DNA from: Tropicibacter sp. R16_0
Lineage (GTDB): Bacteria > Pseudomonadota > Alphaproteobacteria > Rhodobacterales > Rhodobacteraceae
Length of the DNA stretch: 64,000 bases
Assembly (NCBI RefSeq): GCF_017743935.1
Contig: NZ_JAGHRE010000004.1
Location: 248,001 to 312,000, forward strand
Direction of reading: 5' to 3'
A program made the translations under genes and the position numbers. How positions within the stretch are numbered: the stretch's first letter is position 1; each line of letters begins with the position of its first letter. The notes below the pieces were generated by a model that saw only the letters and a program-made list of their open reading frames with translations, made no database searches and was not told where the DNA came from. Shown in pieces: positions 1 through 7,697 of this stretch.

Positions 1-775
1 CGACAAAGGACGCGCCAAGCAGTGTGTCGGGGCGAGTGGTGTAGACGGTGATCGGCTCGGCGCCATCTGTGCGCTCGAATGCGAACTGCAGGCCGCGCGA
101 CTTGCCGATCCAGTTCTCCTGCATCAAACGGACCTTGGCAGGCCAGTTGTCGAGGGTATCGAGCGCCGAAAGCAGCTCTTCGGAATAATCCGAGATCTTG
201 AAGAACCACTGGGTTAACTCGCGGCGTTCCACCAAGGCGCCCGACCGCCAGCCGCGACCGTTTTCAACCTGTTCGTTGGCCAGCACGGTCATGTCGACCG
301 GGTCCCAGTTCACAACGGCGTTCTTGCGATAGACCAGACCTTTGTCCAGCATATCGAGGAACAGCGCCTGTTGTTGGCCATAATATTCCGGGTCGCAGGT
401 GGCGAATTCGCGGGACCAGTCGATGGACAGGCCCAGAGGCTTCATCTGACCGCGCATGTCGTCGATGTTGCTGTATGTCCAATCCTTGGGGTGACCACCA
501 ATGGCCATGGCAGCATTTTCAGCAGGCATCCCAAAGGCATCCCAACCCATCGGGTGCAGCACGTTGTGCCCGGTCGCCAGTTTGTGCCGCGCGATCACGT
601 CACCCATGGTGTAGTTGCGCACGTGGCCCATGTGGATGCGGCCCGAGGGGTAGGGGAACATCTCAAGCACATAATACTTGGGTTTATCCGCGCTGCGTTT
701 GGCGGTGAAGATCCCGGCCTTGTCCCAGGCCTCTTGCCATTTGGCTTCGATTTCGTTGGCGGAATAGCGCGACAT
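1..775 (-). CDS. leuS: Leucyl-tRNA synthetase (N-terminal part, cut by window edge)
   Basis: Charges tRNA-Leu with leucine in the cytoplasm. The visible N-terminal ~258 residues start [14 protein letters not shown] and contain the class I signature HMGH inside [15 protein letters not shown], followed by [16 protein letters not shown], which is typical of LeuS. The rest of the protein, including KMSKS and the anticodon-binding domain, lies beyond the left edge. It follows the DUF3576 lipoprotein gene on the same strand, but a strong hairpin terminator lies between them, so it may have its own promoter or depend on read-through. Identity is near certain. Confidence 0.97.
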   Translation of the reverse strand, partial: MSRYSANEIEAKWQEAWDKAGIFTAKRSADKPKYYVLEMFPYPSGRIHMGHVRNYTMGDVIARHKLATGHNVLHPMGWDAFGMPAENAAMAIGGHPKDWTYSNIDDMRGQMKPLGLSIDWSREFATCDPEYYGQQQALFLDMLDKGLVYRKNAVVNWDPVDMTVLANEQVENGRGWRSGALVERRELTQWFFKISDYSEELLSALDTLDNWPAKVRLMQENWIGKSRGLQFAFERTDGAEPITVYTTRPDTLLGASFV

Positions 776-797
776 CAGATGCGGTCCTTGGGTAAAT

Positions 798-823
798 GAA
801 AACGCCGGGCAGGAACCCGGCGT
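798..823 (-). terminator. Rho-independent terminator after DUF3576 gene
   Basis: A perfect 8-bp stem (802-809 with 816-823, ACGCCGGG/CCCGGCGT) with a 6-nt loop is followed on the minus strand by TTTT (798-801). It sits between the DUF3576 lipoprotein gene and leuS and would stop or attenuate transcription entering leuS. Confidence 0.75.
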
Positions 824-850
824 CGTGATAGATGGTATTTCTGCGGGTTT

Positions 851-1354
851 CTAGAGTTTGTCGTCCGCAATACGTAGCTGGCGTGCACGCGAAAGAATCG
901 CATCTTCGACGGCGCGCGTGGTTCCAGCGCTGACCGGGCCGCCCCTGCTTTGCAATGCAACGTTCAGGGAACGTGCTTCCAAAGCGGGATCCTTGATGTG
1001 CACGGTTGCCCGGTATGAGCGTCCGCCGCCGGGCGGGGTGCCGTATCCAGTCACGATGACACCGGTAAAGGGATCGACCGACTGCACGGGCAAAAAGCTC
1101 AGCACATCCAGCGATGCCGCCCACAGATAACGGTTCACGTTAGCGGTCTGTTCGCTATTGTTCGGGCCGAAAACATCCCAGATCGACGATCTTTCGTAGT
1201 TTGTTGGAGCGGATTCCCGGTTGGTGGTGATCGCATCATCGGGTCCCAGCGGGCCGACCGAGCTGGTCGTGGCTGCGCGTCTGTTGCCGCATGCTGCGAC
1301 TCCCGCACACAAAGCCAGGAGCAAAGTCACTTTAATCGTCTTTTGCAGCACCAT
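851..1354 (-). CDS. DUF3576 family lipoprotein
   Basis: A 167-residue protein with a lipoprotein signal: hydrophobic stretch TLLLALCAGVAAC with the lipobox cysteine at residue 22, so a periplasm-facing, probably outer-membrane lipoprotein. The remaining sequence (RYLWAASLDVLSFLPVQSVDPFTGVIVTGYG, described here only by its start at about residue 77) matches the alphaproteobacterial DUF3576 family, whose members usually lie next to leuS. No enzymatic motif is visible. The molecular role is unknown; a link to envelope assembly is only suggested because leuS in this group is followed by lptE. Confidence 0.85.
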   Translation of the reverse strand: MVLQKTIKVTLLLALCAGVAACGNRRAATTSSVGPLGPDDAITTNRESAPTNYERSSIWDVFGPNNSEQTANVNRYLWAASLDVLSFLPVQSVDPFTGVIVTGYGTPPGGGRSYRATVHIKDPALEARSLNVALQSRGGPVSAGTTRAVEDAILSRARQLRIADDKL

Positions 1355-1666
1355 CAGGCAATCCCACCACTACTTTCTACTGCATGTCCTACCGTTGCCA
1401 GCCAAGCTGGGCAAGAGTCTAAGTGCCGCGCGCGTACGTACAGAACGTCTATGGTCGTCGCAAAATTCTGTTATCTGGCCATGAGGTGCCGGAATTTCGC
1501 CAGTGAGCAGCTTGGACTGTGGCAAAGCTGCACCATCCGTGACGACTTTGCTGAGGACCAGCACCCCAAGCCTTGCAACAAGGGGGGTAAAAGAGCGAAA
1601 CCCCTCTCCATACCCACGCTGGATTCTCCGGTTTGGGCATGTGAATAGAAAACCGAGGGAAAAACG
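1355..1666. other. Divergent intergenic region between DUF3576 gene and porin
   Basis: 312 bases without a gene. It must hold the divergent promoters of the DUF3576 lipoprotein and the porin. A small hairpin CCTTG-CAA-CAAGG (1571-1583) lies in the presumed porin leader, and GAGGG (1654-1658) is the porin ribosome-binding site. A porin operator (for example an OmpR-type site) is plausible, but I could not assign one. Confidence 0.5.
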
Positions 1667-2695
1667 ATGAAAAAAGTTCTCTTCGCAACGACTGCGCTGA
1701 TCGCTACCGCAAGCGTCGCAGCAGCAGACGTTCGTATCAGCGGCTACGGCCGTTTCGGCTTGGACTACAACGATGCCAACGACAGCAACGTCAACGGTAT
1801 CTCCAAGACCACCATCACCAGCCGTCTGCGTCTGCAGTTCGACATGTCGGCAGAATCCGACTCGGGTGTTGGCTTCGACGCTCGTTTCCGTATCCAGGCT
1901 GAAAGCCGTGACAACGTTGTTGGCGCAACCCGCCAGGCAAACGGTGCTCGCTTTGGTGTGACCTACGAAGGCTTCCGCCTGAACGTCGGCAACATCATCG
2001 GCGCGATCGAAAACACCCCCGGCACCTACCTTGAGACCCGTACCGCAGGTACCGGTATCGACGGTGCAGGCTTCGTTTCGCACGTTGGTAACGTCAACAA
2101 CGAATACTTCAACTGGGATGCATACTCGTCGGGTGGCGGCGGTGTGAACGGTGTGGAAGCACTGTACTCGGCTGGCGGCTTCACCGGTCACATCTCGTAC
2201 TCGAAGCGTAACAACAGCACCGTTAACCCGGGTGTTGGCAACGGCGCACCGAACGCAGCTGCTCGTTCGGCAATCATGCTGGCGTACAACTTCGGCGACT
2301 TCAACGTTGCTGCTTCGTACCAGGACTCCGACTTCGCGTGGGAAAAGAAAGCCATCATCACCGGTTCGTATGACGGTGGTAACTGGGGCGTTCGCCTGGC
2401 CTATGCTGACAACGACGGCATCGGCAAAGTCGGCCTGTACGGCAACTACGACATCGGCGCAGCGTCGAACATCCTGGTCTGGGTCACCAACGAAGACGCA
2501 GTTTCGGCTGCTGACGTTGCAAACGGCCGTGGCGACAACCGTGACGGTGTTGCAGGCTCGAACAACGGCGAAGGCACCTCGTACGGTATCCACTACTCGT
2601 ACGACCTGGGTGGCGGCGCATCGTTCGAAACCGGCTACCGCCGCGCGTCGAACGACAACGACACCTTCCAGGCTGGTGTGTACTTCAGCTTCTAA
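1667..2695 (+). CDS. Porin (Rhodobacter-type outer membrane channel)
   Basis: A 342-residue trimeric-porin-type beta-barrel for diffusion of small hydrophilic solutes across the outer membrane. A signal peptide, MKKVLFATTALIATASVAAA, is followed by DVRISGYGRFGLDY, the usual first strand of Rhodobacteraceae porins. The protein ends in phenylalanine, the BamA recognition residue of outer-membrane barrels. The body has alternating hydrophobic/polar strands, abundant Asn/Gly/Asp loops, and no cysteine. Codon use is strongly biased, as expected for a very abundant protein. It is monocistronic, with GAGGG upstream and a strong UUCG terminator downstream. Confidence 0.93.
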   Translation: MKKVLFATTALIATASVAAADVRISGYGRFGLDYNDANDSNVNGISKTTITSRLRLQFDMSAESDSGVGFDARFRIQAESRDNVVGATRQANGARFGVTYEGFRLNVGNIIGAIENTPGTYLETRTAGTGIDGAGFVSHVGNVNNEYFNWDAYSSGGGGVNGVEALYSAGGFTGHISYSKRNNSTVNPGVGNGAPNAAARSAIMLAYNFGDFNVAASYQDSDFAWEKKAIITGSYDGGNWGVRLAYADNDGIGKVGLYGNYDIGAASNILVWVTNEDAVSAADVANGRGDNRDGVAGSNNGEGTSYGIHYSYDLGGGASFETGYRRASNDNDTFQAGVYFSF

Positions 2696-2724
2696 GCTGT
2701 ACACCGCTTGACGGTATCGAATTT

Positions 2725-2755
2725 GGGCAGGTCTTCGGACCTGCCCTTTTCTTTT
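2725..2755 (+). terminator. Rho-independent terminator of the porin gene
   Basis: A perfect 9-bp stem, GGGCAGGTC (2725-2733) with GACCTGCCC (2738-2746), is closed by a stable TTCG tetraloop and followed by TTTTCTTTT. It is a textbook intrinsic terminator 30 bases after the porin stop. Confidence 0.93.
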
Positions 2756-2803
2756 GCTGCAACATGGTGTTTCTCTGGCTCCAAACGCTGATCGAGGAAA
2801 TCC

Positions 2804-3466
2804 ATGTCGCTGCAAGACATCTCTGCCCGTATTGCCAAAGCCGCCCAAGACGCCGGGCGTGATGCAGACTCTGTAAAGCTCATTGCCGTGTCCAAGGTGC
2901 AGCCTAACGAACGTGTTGAGGCCGTGCTGGAACAGGGGCATCGCTGTTTTGGTGAAAACAGGGTGCAAGAGGCCGCTGGCAAATGGCCCGACTTCATGCA
3001 GCGGTTTTCGGACATCGACCTGCACCTGATCGGCCCGCTGCAAACCAACAAGGCACGCCAAGCGATGGAGCTGTGCCACGCCATTCACTCAGTTGACCGC
3101 CCCAAGCTGGCCAAGACACTGGCAAGACTGGCGCAAGAGATGGGTCATTGCCCGGATCTGTTCATTCAGGTCAACACCGGCGAAGAACCTCAAAAAGCGG
3201 GCATCCTGCCTTTGGAAGCTGATGATTTCATTGCAGAATGTCGTGCTTTGGATCTGCCGATCAAAGGTTTGATGTGTATCCCGCCGGTCGAGGAAGAACC
3301 TGCATTGCACTTTGCACTCTTGGCAAGGATAGCAGCCCGCAATGGGCTAGAGGGGCTTTCTATGGGCATGAGCAGCGACTTTGAGCGGGCGATTGCTTTG
3401 GGGGCAACCCATGTACGCGTAGGCTCGGCGATCTTTGGTGAGCGGGTTAAAGCTCCGGCACAATAA
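2804..3466 (+). CDS. yggS: YggS/PLPBP-family pyridoxal-phosphate homeostasis protein
   Basis: A 220-residue cytoplasmic PLP-binding protein of the YggS/PROSC family, which keeps free PLP and amino/keto-acid balance rather than catalysing a known reaction. The PLP lysine is in LIAVSKVQP (residue 32). Other family motifs are FGENRVQE, HLIGPLQTNK, IQVNTGEEPQKAG and GLSMGMSSDFERAI, with the C-terminal VRVGSAIFG phosphate-binding loop. Length is normal (about 220-235). Its 3' end overlaps the convergent L,D-transpeptidase gene by 20 bases. Confidence 0.93.
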   Translation: MSLQDISARIAKAAQDAGRDADSVKLIAVSKVQPNERVEAVLEQGHRCFGENRVQEAAGKWPDFMQRFSDIDLHLIGPLQTNKARQAMELCHAIHSVDRPKLAKTLARLAQEMGHCPDLFIQVNTGEEPQKAGILPLEADDFIAECRALDLPIKGLMCIPPVEEEPALHFALLARIAARNGLEGLSMGMSSDFERAIALGATHVRVGSAIFGERVKAPAQ

Positions 3467-3947
3467 GTCGTGTGCCGGGCTGAACGGTGCGCGCGATCTC
3501 GTGCAGATGATCGCGGCGAAAGGCGATGCACCCTTCGGTCGGATACCCCGGCCTGCGCCACTGATGAATGAAAATGGCGGATCCCTTGCCGGGCGTGGCA
3601 TTGGGCCAGTTCCAATCCGTGATCAGCACCAGATCATAAAGCGGATCAGCGCGGCGCAGCTTTTCATGGCTGTGCGCATAGGGCATTCGAACCTGTAGGT
3701 TATAGTGCTGCTCGCCCGAGGCATCCGACCACAGATCAGCTGGGCCGATTGGGTTGGCCCAAGGCACAGGGCGCGCAATTCGGTCGGGGCGATAGAGCAT
3801 ACCCACAATCCGATGCGCTCCGACTGGAGTGGCGCCGTCGCCCTCGCGTTTGTCCCGACAAATGCCGCCTTTGCCAATCGAACAAGGGAAGAGCCGACCA
3901 CGAAACCGAACACCACGTGGCGTCAGGACCAAATCGTCAGGTGTCAC
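3447..3947 (-). CDS. L,D-transpeptidase (YkuD-domain) family protein
   Basis: A 166-residue YkuD-fold protein. The catalytic motif is present as IFIHQW (His128) and PTEGCIAFRR (Cys140), so it is probably an active cysteine L,D-transpeptidase acting on peptidoglycan stem peptides. No signal peptide is recognisable at the N-terminus (MTPDDLVLTPRGVRF), which is common for this short clade. The start is a GTG whose bases overlap the ribA stop (GTGA, 4-base overlap), so translation is probably coupled to ribA. The 3' end overlaps convergent yggS. Confidence 0.88.
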   Translation of the reverse strand: MTPDDLVLTPRGVRFRGRLFPCSIGKGGICRDKREGDGATPVGAHRIVGMLYRPDRIARPVPWANPIGPADLWSDASGEQHYNLQVRMPYAHSHEKLRRADPLYDLVLITDWNWPNATPGKGSAIFIHQWRRPGYPTEGCIAFRRDHLHEIARTVQPGTRLIVPEL

Positions 3948-5041
3948 AGCATATGACCGGACTTGGCCGCCTTGGTTGCAAGATAGTCGCGGTTGAATGC
4001 GGTTTCTCCCACCTTCAGGGGGACACGTTCGGTCACAGCGATGCCAGTACGTTCCATCATCGCGATCTTGTTGGGATTGTTGGTCAGCAGGCGAACCGAC
4101 TTGAACCCCAGTTCCTTCAGGATGTCCGAACCGAGGCGGAAATCGCGTTCATCGTCCTCAAACCCCAGGCGATGGTTGGCTTCGACAGTGTCAAATCCTT
4201 GATCTTGCAGGAAATAGGCGCGCATCTTGTTCGCCAAGCCAATCCCGCGTCCCTCTTGGTTGAGGTAGAGCAGAACACCTGTGCCCTCAGCACCCATCTG
4301 CGCCAAAGCTCCGCGCAGCTGCGGGCCACAGTCGCATTTCAAGCTGCCCATGATGTCGCCTGTGAAACAGGCAGAATGCAGGCGTGCCAGAACCGGTTTG
4401 TCGCGATCTGGGCGGCCAATCTCAACGGCGTAGTGCTCCTCTCCGCCGTCTTCTGGGCGAAAGACATGCAAACGCCCAGCCTCGGACACCTCCATCGGCA
4501 GGCGAGCAGCCGAGATAGAGTGAAGGGGGCTGCGTTCCGTCAGATGAGGCGCCGCCAGTGCGTGTTCGATCAGCGTAAGACCGTGAGCCCCCGCAAAAGC
4601 CGCGCCATCCTTGATCGGAGCAACCACTGCGGCAGGCAGCAGCCGGGCGGACTTGGCCAGAGAAATGGCAATGCGGTGCAAGCTGGCGCTGCCTTGCCGT
4701 TCGGTTTTGAGCGGCCCCTTCATCGGCGTGTTCAGGTCGTCCGAAGGGTCGGCGATCGATTGAATCCAATTCAGGTCCGCGTAGTCGGGAATCTCGATAC
4801 GGGCCAGATCTCCGTCATAGGCGCGCGCTTTCAATGTCTCGGCACGGCGCACGGTGACGGCCACAACGGGATGATCATTTGCCAGATCGCGCAGGTCCTG
4901 CAAACGCTCGGCATTCAGGGTTTCCGCCGAACAGGCCAGAACGCTCAGGCCTGCGTCGTCGGTCAGAACCACCGGAACACCCATGCGCAGATCGGACCGC
5001 GCACGCGCCAAAAGTTCGGTGATGTTTGGGACGAGACTCAT
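3944..5041 (-). CDS. ribA: GTP cyclohydrolase II (long form)
   Basis: First step of riboflavin synthesis: GTP to 2,5-diamino-6-ribosylamino-pyrimidinone phosphate, formate and pyrophosphate. It has 365 residues. The C-terminal ~190 form the GTPCHII domain, with zinc ligands Cys225, Cys236 and Cys238 (SACFTGDIMGSLKCDCG, spacing 11 and 2 as in E. coli) and the motifs LNQEGRGIGL and LLTNNPNKI. The N-terminal ~170 residues are a long extension with no zinc motif, typical of alphaproteobacterial forms. I chose ATG at 5041, with AGGG 9 bases upstream. A further in-frame start at 5173 would add 44 low-quality residues. The downstream L,D-transpeptidase gene overlaps by 4 bases. Confidence 0.93.
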   Translation of the reverse strand: MSLVPNITELLARARSDLRMGVPVVLTDDAGLSVLACSAETLNAERLQDLRDLANDHPVVAVTVRRAETLKARAYDGDLARIEIPDYADLNWIQSIADPSDDLNTPMKGPLKTERQGSASLHRIAISLAKSARLLPAAVVAPIKDGAAFAGAHGLTLIEHALAAPHLTERSPLHSISAARLPMEVSEAGRLHVFRPEDGGEEHYAVEIGRPDRDKPVLARLHSACFTGDIMGSLKCDCGPQLRGALAQMGAEGTGVLLYLNQEGRGIGLANKMRAYFLQDQGFDTVEANHRLGFEDDERDFRLGSDILKELGFKSVRLLTNNPNKIAMMERTGIAVTERVPLKVGETAFNRDYLATKAAKSGHML

Positions 5042-5204
5042 TGAGGTTACCCTAAAACGTTCGCGGCTCTTCCTATCCTCAATTGTAAGGAATGTGAAAC
5101 AATTACCCTGCGATAGACACGAGGGCGTGAGACGATTGCAGTAAATCTTGTCGAATGCGTTTATCGGTCTCAAGTGTAGGACACGGAATTAGGAGGGCGC
5201 CACG

Positions 5205-5891
5205 ATGGCTCAGCTGAAAAAGATCCTGCTGGTGGATGACGACGAAGACCTGCGCGAAGCGCTGAGCGAGCAGCTCGTGATGACCGAAGACTTCGACGTG
5301 TTCGAGGCAAACGATGGCCAAAGCGCCATGGAACGCGTCAAAGAGGCGCTGTATGATCTGGTGATCCTCGACGTTGGCCTGCCTGACACCGATGGGCGCG
5401 AGCTGTGCCGCTTGATGCGCAAACAGGGTGTCAAAAGCCCGATCCTGATGCTGACGGGTCACGATGGCGATGCCGATACCATCCTGGGTCTGGATGCGGG
5501 TGCCAACGACTACGTCACCAAACCGTTCAAATTCCCGGTGCTACTGGCCCGTATCCGTGCACAGCTGCGCCAGCACGAGCAATCTGAGGATGCCGTATTC
5601 ACGCTTGGGCCGTATACGTTCAAGCCAGCGATGAAGATGTTGATCACCGAAGACGACCGCAAGATCCGCCTGACCGAGAAAGAGACGAACATCCTCAAGT
5701 TCCTCTACCGGTCGACGGATGGCGTGGTGGCGCGTGATGTGCTGCTGCACGAGGTCTGGGGCTACAACGCGGGTGTTACAACTCACACCCTGGAAACTCA
5801 CATCTATCGCCTGCGCCAAAAGATCGAGCCTGATCCGTCGAACGCGCGCCTGCTGGTGACGGAATCCGGCGGCTACCGTCTGGTGGCCTAA
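5205..5891 (+). CDS. OmpR/PhoB-family response regulator (CenR-like)
   Basis: A 228-residue two-domain response regulator. The receiver domain spans 1-120, with acidic pocket DDDED, phospho-acceptor Asp56 in LVILDVGLPD, MLTGHD and the conserved Lys in YVTKPF. The C-terminal winged helix spans about 130-228, with LTEKETNILKFL, LLHEVWGY and THTLETHIYRLRQKIEPD. It is an orphan here: no histidine kinase is adjacent. The receiver start and C-terminus resemble the alphaproteobacterial envelope regulator CenR, but that assignment is from memory. ATG is preceded by AGGAGG with an 8-base spacer. Confidence 0.9.
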   Translation: MAQLKKILLVDDDEDLREALSEQLVMTEDFDVFEANDGQSAMERVKEALYDLVILDVGLPDTDGRELCRLMRKQGVKSPILMLTGHDGDADTILGLDAGANDYVTKPFKFPVLLARIRAQLRQHEQSEDAVFTLGPYTFKPAMKMLITEDDRKIRLTEKETNILKFLYRSTDGVVARDVLLHEVWGYNAGVTTHTLETHIYRLRQKIEPDPSNARLLVTESGGYRLVA

Positions 5892-5895
5892 GACA

Positions 5896-5909
5896 TTGAC
5901 CCAGATCAA
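5896..5909 (+). promoter_or_regulatory. FNR/FnrL-type binding box
   Basis: TTGACCCAGATCAA matches the FNR/FnrL consensus TTGAT-N4-ATCAA at 9 of 10 specified positions. It starts 5 bases after the response-regulator stop. Its centre (5902.5) would place a class II start site near 5944, just before a compact hairpin-plus-terminator transcript. The next protein gene is beyond that terminator, so the natural target is the small RNA. Confidence 0.6.
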
Positions 5910-5943
5910 AGCCGCATTGCTGCTGCATCTTTAGGGTCACCTT

Positions 5944-6017
5944 ATCCCGCACATGTCCGGGTTATGACATGTACCTCCCTGTTGGACTGGGCCGGGCCTT
6001 GCGCCCGGTCTTTTTTT
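5944..6017 (+). ncRNA. Candidate small RNA with anti-Shine-Dalgarno motif
   Basis: The intergenic segment has three parts in order: a perfect 7-bp hairpin (ACATGTC 5951-5957 with GACATGT 5966-5972), a single-stranded ACCTCCCT (5973-5980) complementary to Shine-Dalgarno sequences, and an intrinsic terminator (5990-6017) with seven Ts. This hairpin / CCUCC loop / terminator layout is shared with alphaproteobacterial sRNA families that carry anti-SD motifs (CcsR and alpha-r14 types). The 5' end at about 5944 is inferred from the FNR-type box at -41.5 and is uncertain. No open reading frame of note lies inside. It may instead be the processed 3' UTR of the response-regulator mRNA. Confidence 0.55.
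5990..6017 (+). terminator. Rho-independent terminator
   Basis: An 8-bp stem (5990-5997 with 6003-6010, one G-U pair), a 5-nt loop, then TTTTTTT (6011-6017). It ends the response-regulator transcript and/or the candidate sRNA. Confidence 0.9.
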
Positions 6018-6097
6018 GTCCGCATGGGGAGCTGTGACGGCGACAGATTCTGCGCTATCTTCTGACGCATCTGATTTTCAACACAGTGGATACCCCC

Positions 6098-6418
6098 ATG
6101 AAACGACTTTCGACTTTGTCCTTTATTGGCGCCATGCTGATTGCCGGCGCCGCTTCGGCTTGCCCGTGGGCTTCGGGCGACTATGCGTTCAGCGAGGCTG
6201 GCATCTATGGTGATTTCACCGTCAATGCCGATTGTACAGAAATGGTTTGGGATCGCTCAAGCGATGGTCCGGAAACAGCAGCGCTTGAACGCACGAAGCA
6301 CGGTTGGAAAGGTGAGCTTGAAAAGGCTGACGTTGAGTTGCTGGAGAACGGCGAAAACCTGCGCGTCACGGGCAACGGCGGTGCGATGCGGCAGGTCCGG
6401 GCCGAGCGCAAGAATTAA
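6098..6418 (+). CDS. Small secreted protein of unknown function
   Basis: A 106-residue protein with a clear Sec signal peptide (MKRLSTLSFIGAMLIAGAAS, cleavage near ASA-CPW). The mature part of about 80 residues has two cysteines (CPW near the N-terminus and NADCTEMVW) that could form a disulfide in the periplasm. I do not recognise the family. ATG 6098 is preferred over an upstream in-frame GTG (6086) because it starts directly with the signal peptide and has AGTGGA 8 bases upstream. It stands alone, with a terminator before it and a convergent methyltransferase after it. Confidence 0.7.
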   Translation: MKRLSTLSFIGAMLIAGAASACPWASGDYAFSEAGIYGDFTVNADCTEMVWDRSSDGPETAALERTKHGWKGELEKADVELLENGENLRVTGNGGAMRQVRAERKN

Positions 6419-6575
6419 ACCACGCCAGACTGTTTCTTATGGTTTCTTCCCAGCGTGGATTCTGTCTGGGCGGGCTTATGGCGGTACGTTCACCTTAGCT
6501 GTTCGGTTCATACGCGTATCGCGGCGTCGGGTATCTTGTTTGATATTGGGCCAGAGAGAGGAACTTCGAAATGAT

Positions 6576-7385
6576 TTACGGTACTTTTCGTATCAGAACG
6601 CAGTCCTGAAACTGCTTGTTGACCTTACGCCTCCAACCTCCGTTCATAATCAAAGGAGGTTGGACCCCCTGAGTATCGAGATGCGCCAAAAGCTTGCTGC
6701 GTGAGTGAGCGACAGCTGCATCAGGTACCTCGCTGTTTTCAAGTCGTGAGTCATGTGCTTGGTGCATAAAGGAAAAAGCGGCTTCTCCGCTTTGTGACGC
6801 GCGTTCTGCATCTTCGTCCCATAGAAACGCAGTGAAGTAGAAACGACCATCTGGCCTGAGGACTCGCAGAGCTTCATTCACAAAGTGGTAAAAGTCAGGC
6901 TCTTGCATGTGCGTAAAAACTGATGTTGCGAACACCAGATCAAAAGACGCATCAGGATACTCAAAAACGTACTCTGACGGAGCGACTTTTCCCGAAGGGT
7001 TATACATTGAATTGGTCAGATTTGAATAACGAAAGGAATAGTTGGGTTTGTCGACACTGAAGTGCTTGTTGGCCCAGCTGATGCAATATTTCATGACATC
7101 GAATCCCGCGTAAGTAACACTGTCGCCGAACTTTCGGTGTAAGGCGTACGCGTTTCGCGCAATTCCGCATCCGATCTCAAGAGTATCATCCCCAACCGAC
7201 AGATCGGCCAGAGAAACCAACGCCGCGATGTTTGCATCACCAACGGTTGTGAAATCGCCGCCGCCTGCAAGGTTTAGAACATTGGGCGGAGCGTCTTTGT
7301 GGGCAAAGAGTGGAGTGTATCGAATGAGCAGATCTACGGTTCTCAATGTGGTAGCGATTTTCAATGCTCGAAACTTGGAGACCAT
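6576..7385 (-). CDS. Class I SAM-dependent methyltransferase
   Basis: A 269-residue protein with a Rossmann methyltransferase core. Motif I is DTLEIGCGIARNAYAL (SAM-binding glycine loop, about residues 88-103). The later motifs are YPDASFDLVFATSVFTH and LRVLRPDGRFYFTAF, as in Methyltransf_11/25 enzymes. The substrate cannot be read from sequence. The gene and its flanks are visibly poorer in G+C than the neighbours (roughly half in sampled lines), and it lies alone between unrelated housekeeping genes, which suggests horizontal acquisition. Such enzymes often sit with surface-polysaccharide genes, but none is adjacent. Confidence 0.85.
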   Translation of the reverse strand: MVSKFRALKIATTLRTVDLLIRYTPLFAHKDAPPNVLNLAGGGDFTTVGDANIAALVSLADLSVGDDTLEIGCGIARNAYALHRKFGDSVTYAGFDVMKYCISWANKHFSVDKPNYSFRYSNLTNSMYNPSGKVAPSEYVFEYPDASFDLVFATSVFTHMQEPDFYHFVNEALRVLRPDGRFYFTAFLWDEDAERASQSGEAAFSFMHQAHDSRLENSEVPDAAVAHSRSKLLAHLDTQGVQPPLIMNGGWRRKVNKQFQDCVLIRKVP

Positions 7386-7697
7386 CTAGATGCCTTGGAA
7401 ATTGTAGCTATGGGGGTAGTTATCTATCTACCCATATCGGTAGCAGTCTTCTTTTCAAAGCATCCATCTACTTAACCACACAAGACCTGTTTCGCGTCAT
7501 TCTACCTGTACGTCACCGCGTGTTTCGGTAAGCCGCACAGCACATCTAGCGTTCAACCGGGGCTGTTGAGCGGCACTCTATGGTTTCGGACACTTCTATG
7601 ATGTCTCAAAAACACAGCCCGATCGCGCGTCATTTCCGATGGTACCTGGTGTCGCTCCGAGTTAGTTTGCGCCCATTGGGACAAAGGAAACAATCTC
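7386..7697. other. AT-richer intergenic region upstream of xth
   Basis: 312 bases between the divergent methyltransferase and xth genes. A short inverted repeat GGGTAG (7414-7419) / CTACCC (7428-7433) lies about 30 bases upstream of the methyltransferase start and could be an operator or leader hairpin. GGGACAAAGGAAAC just before xth contains its ribosome-binding site. I see no gene here. Confidence 0.4.

Noticed and set aside
1370-3088. 572-codon open frame antisense to the porin
   Set aside because: It mirrors the porin codon bias, has no recognisable domain, and covers the porin terminator and yggS start.
3749-5044. 431-codon plus-strand frame over ribA
   Set aside because: Antisense shadow of ribA in a GC-rich genome; no domain and no ribosome-binding site.
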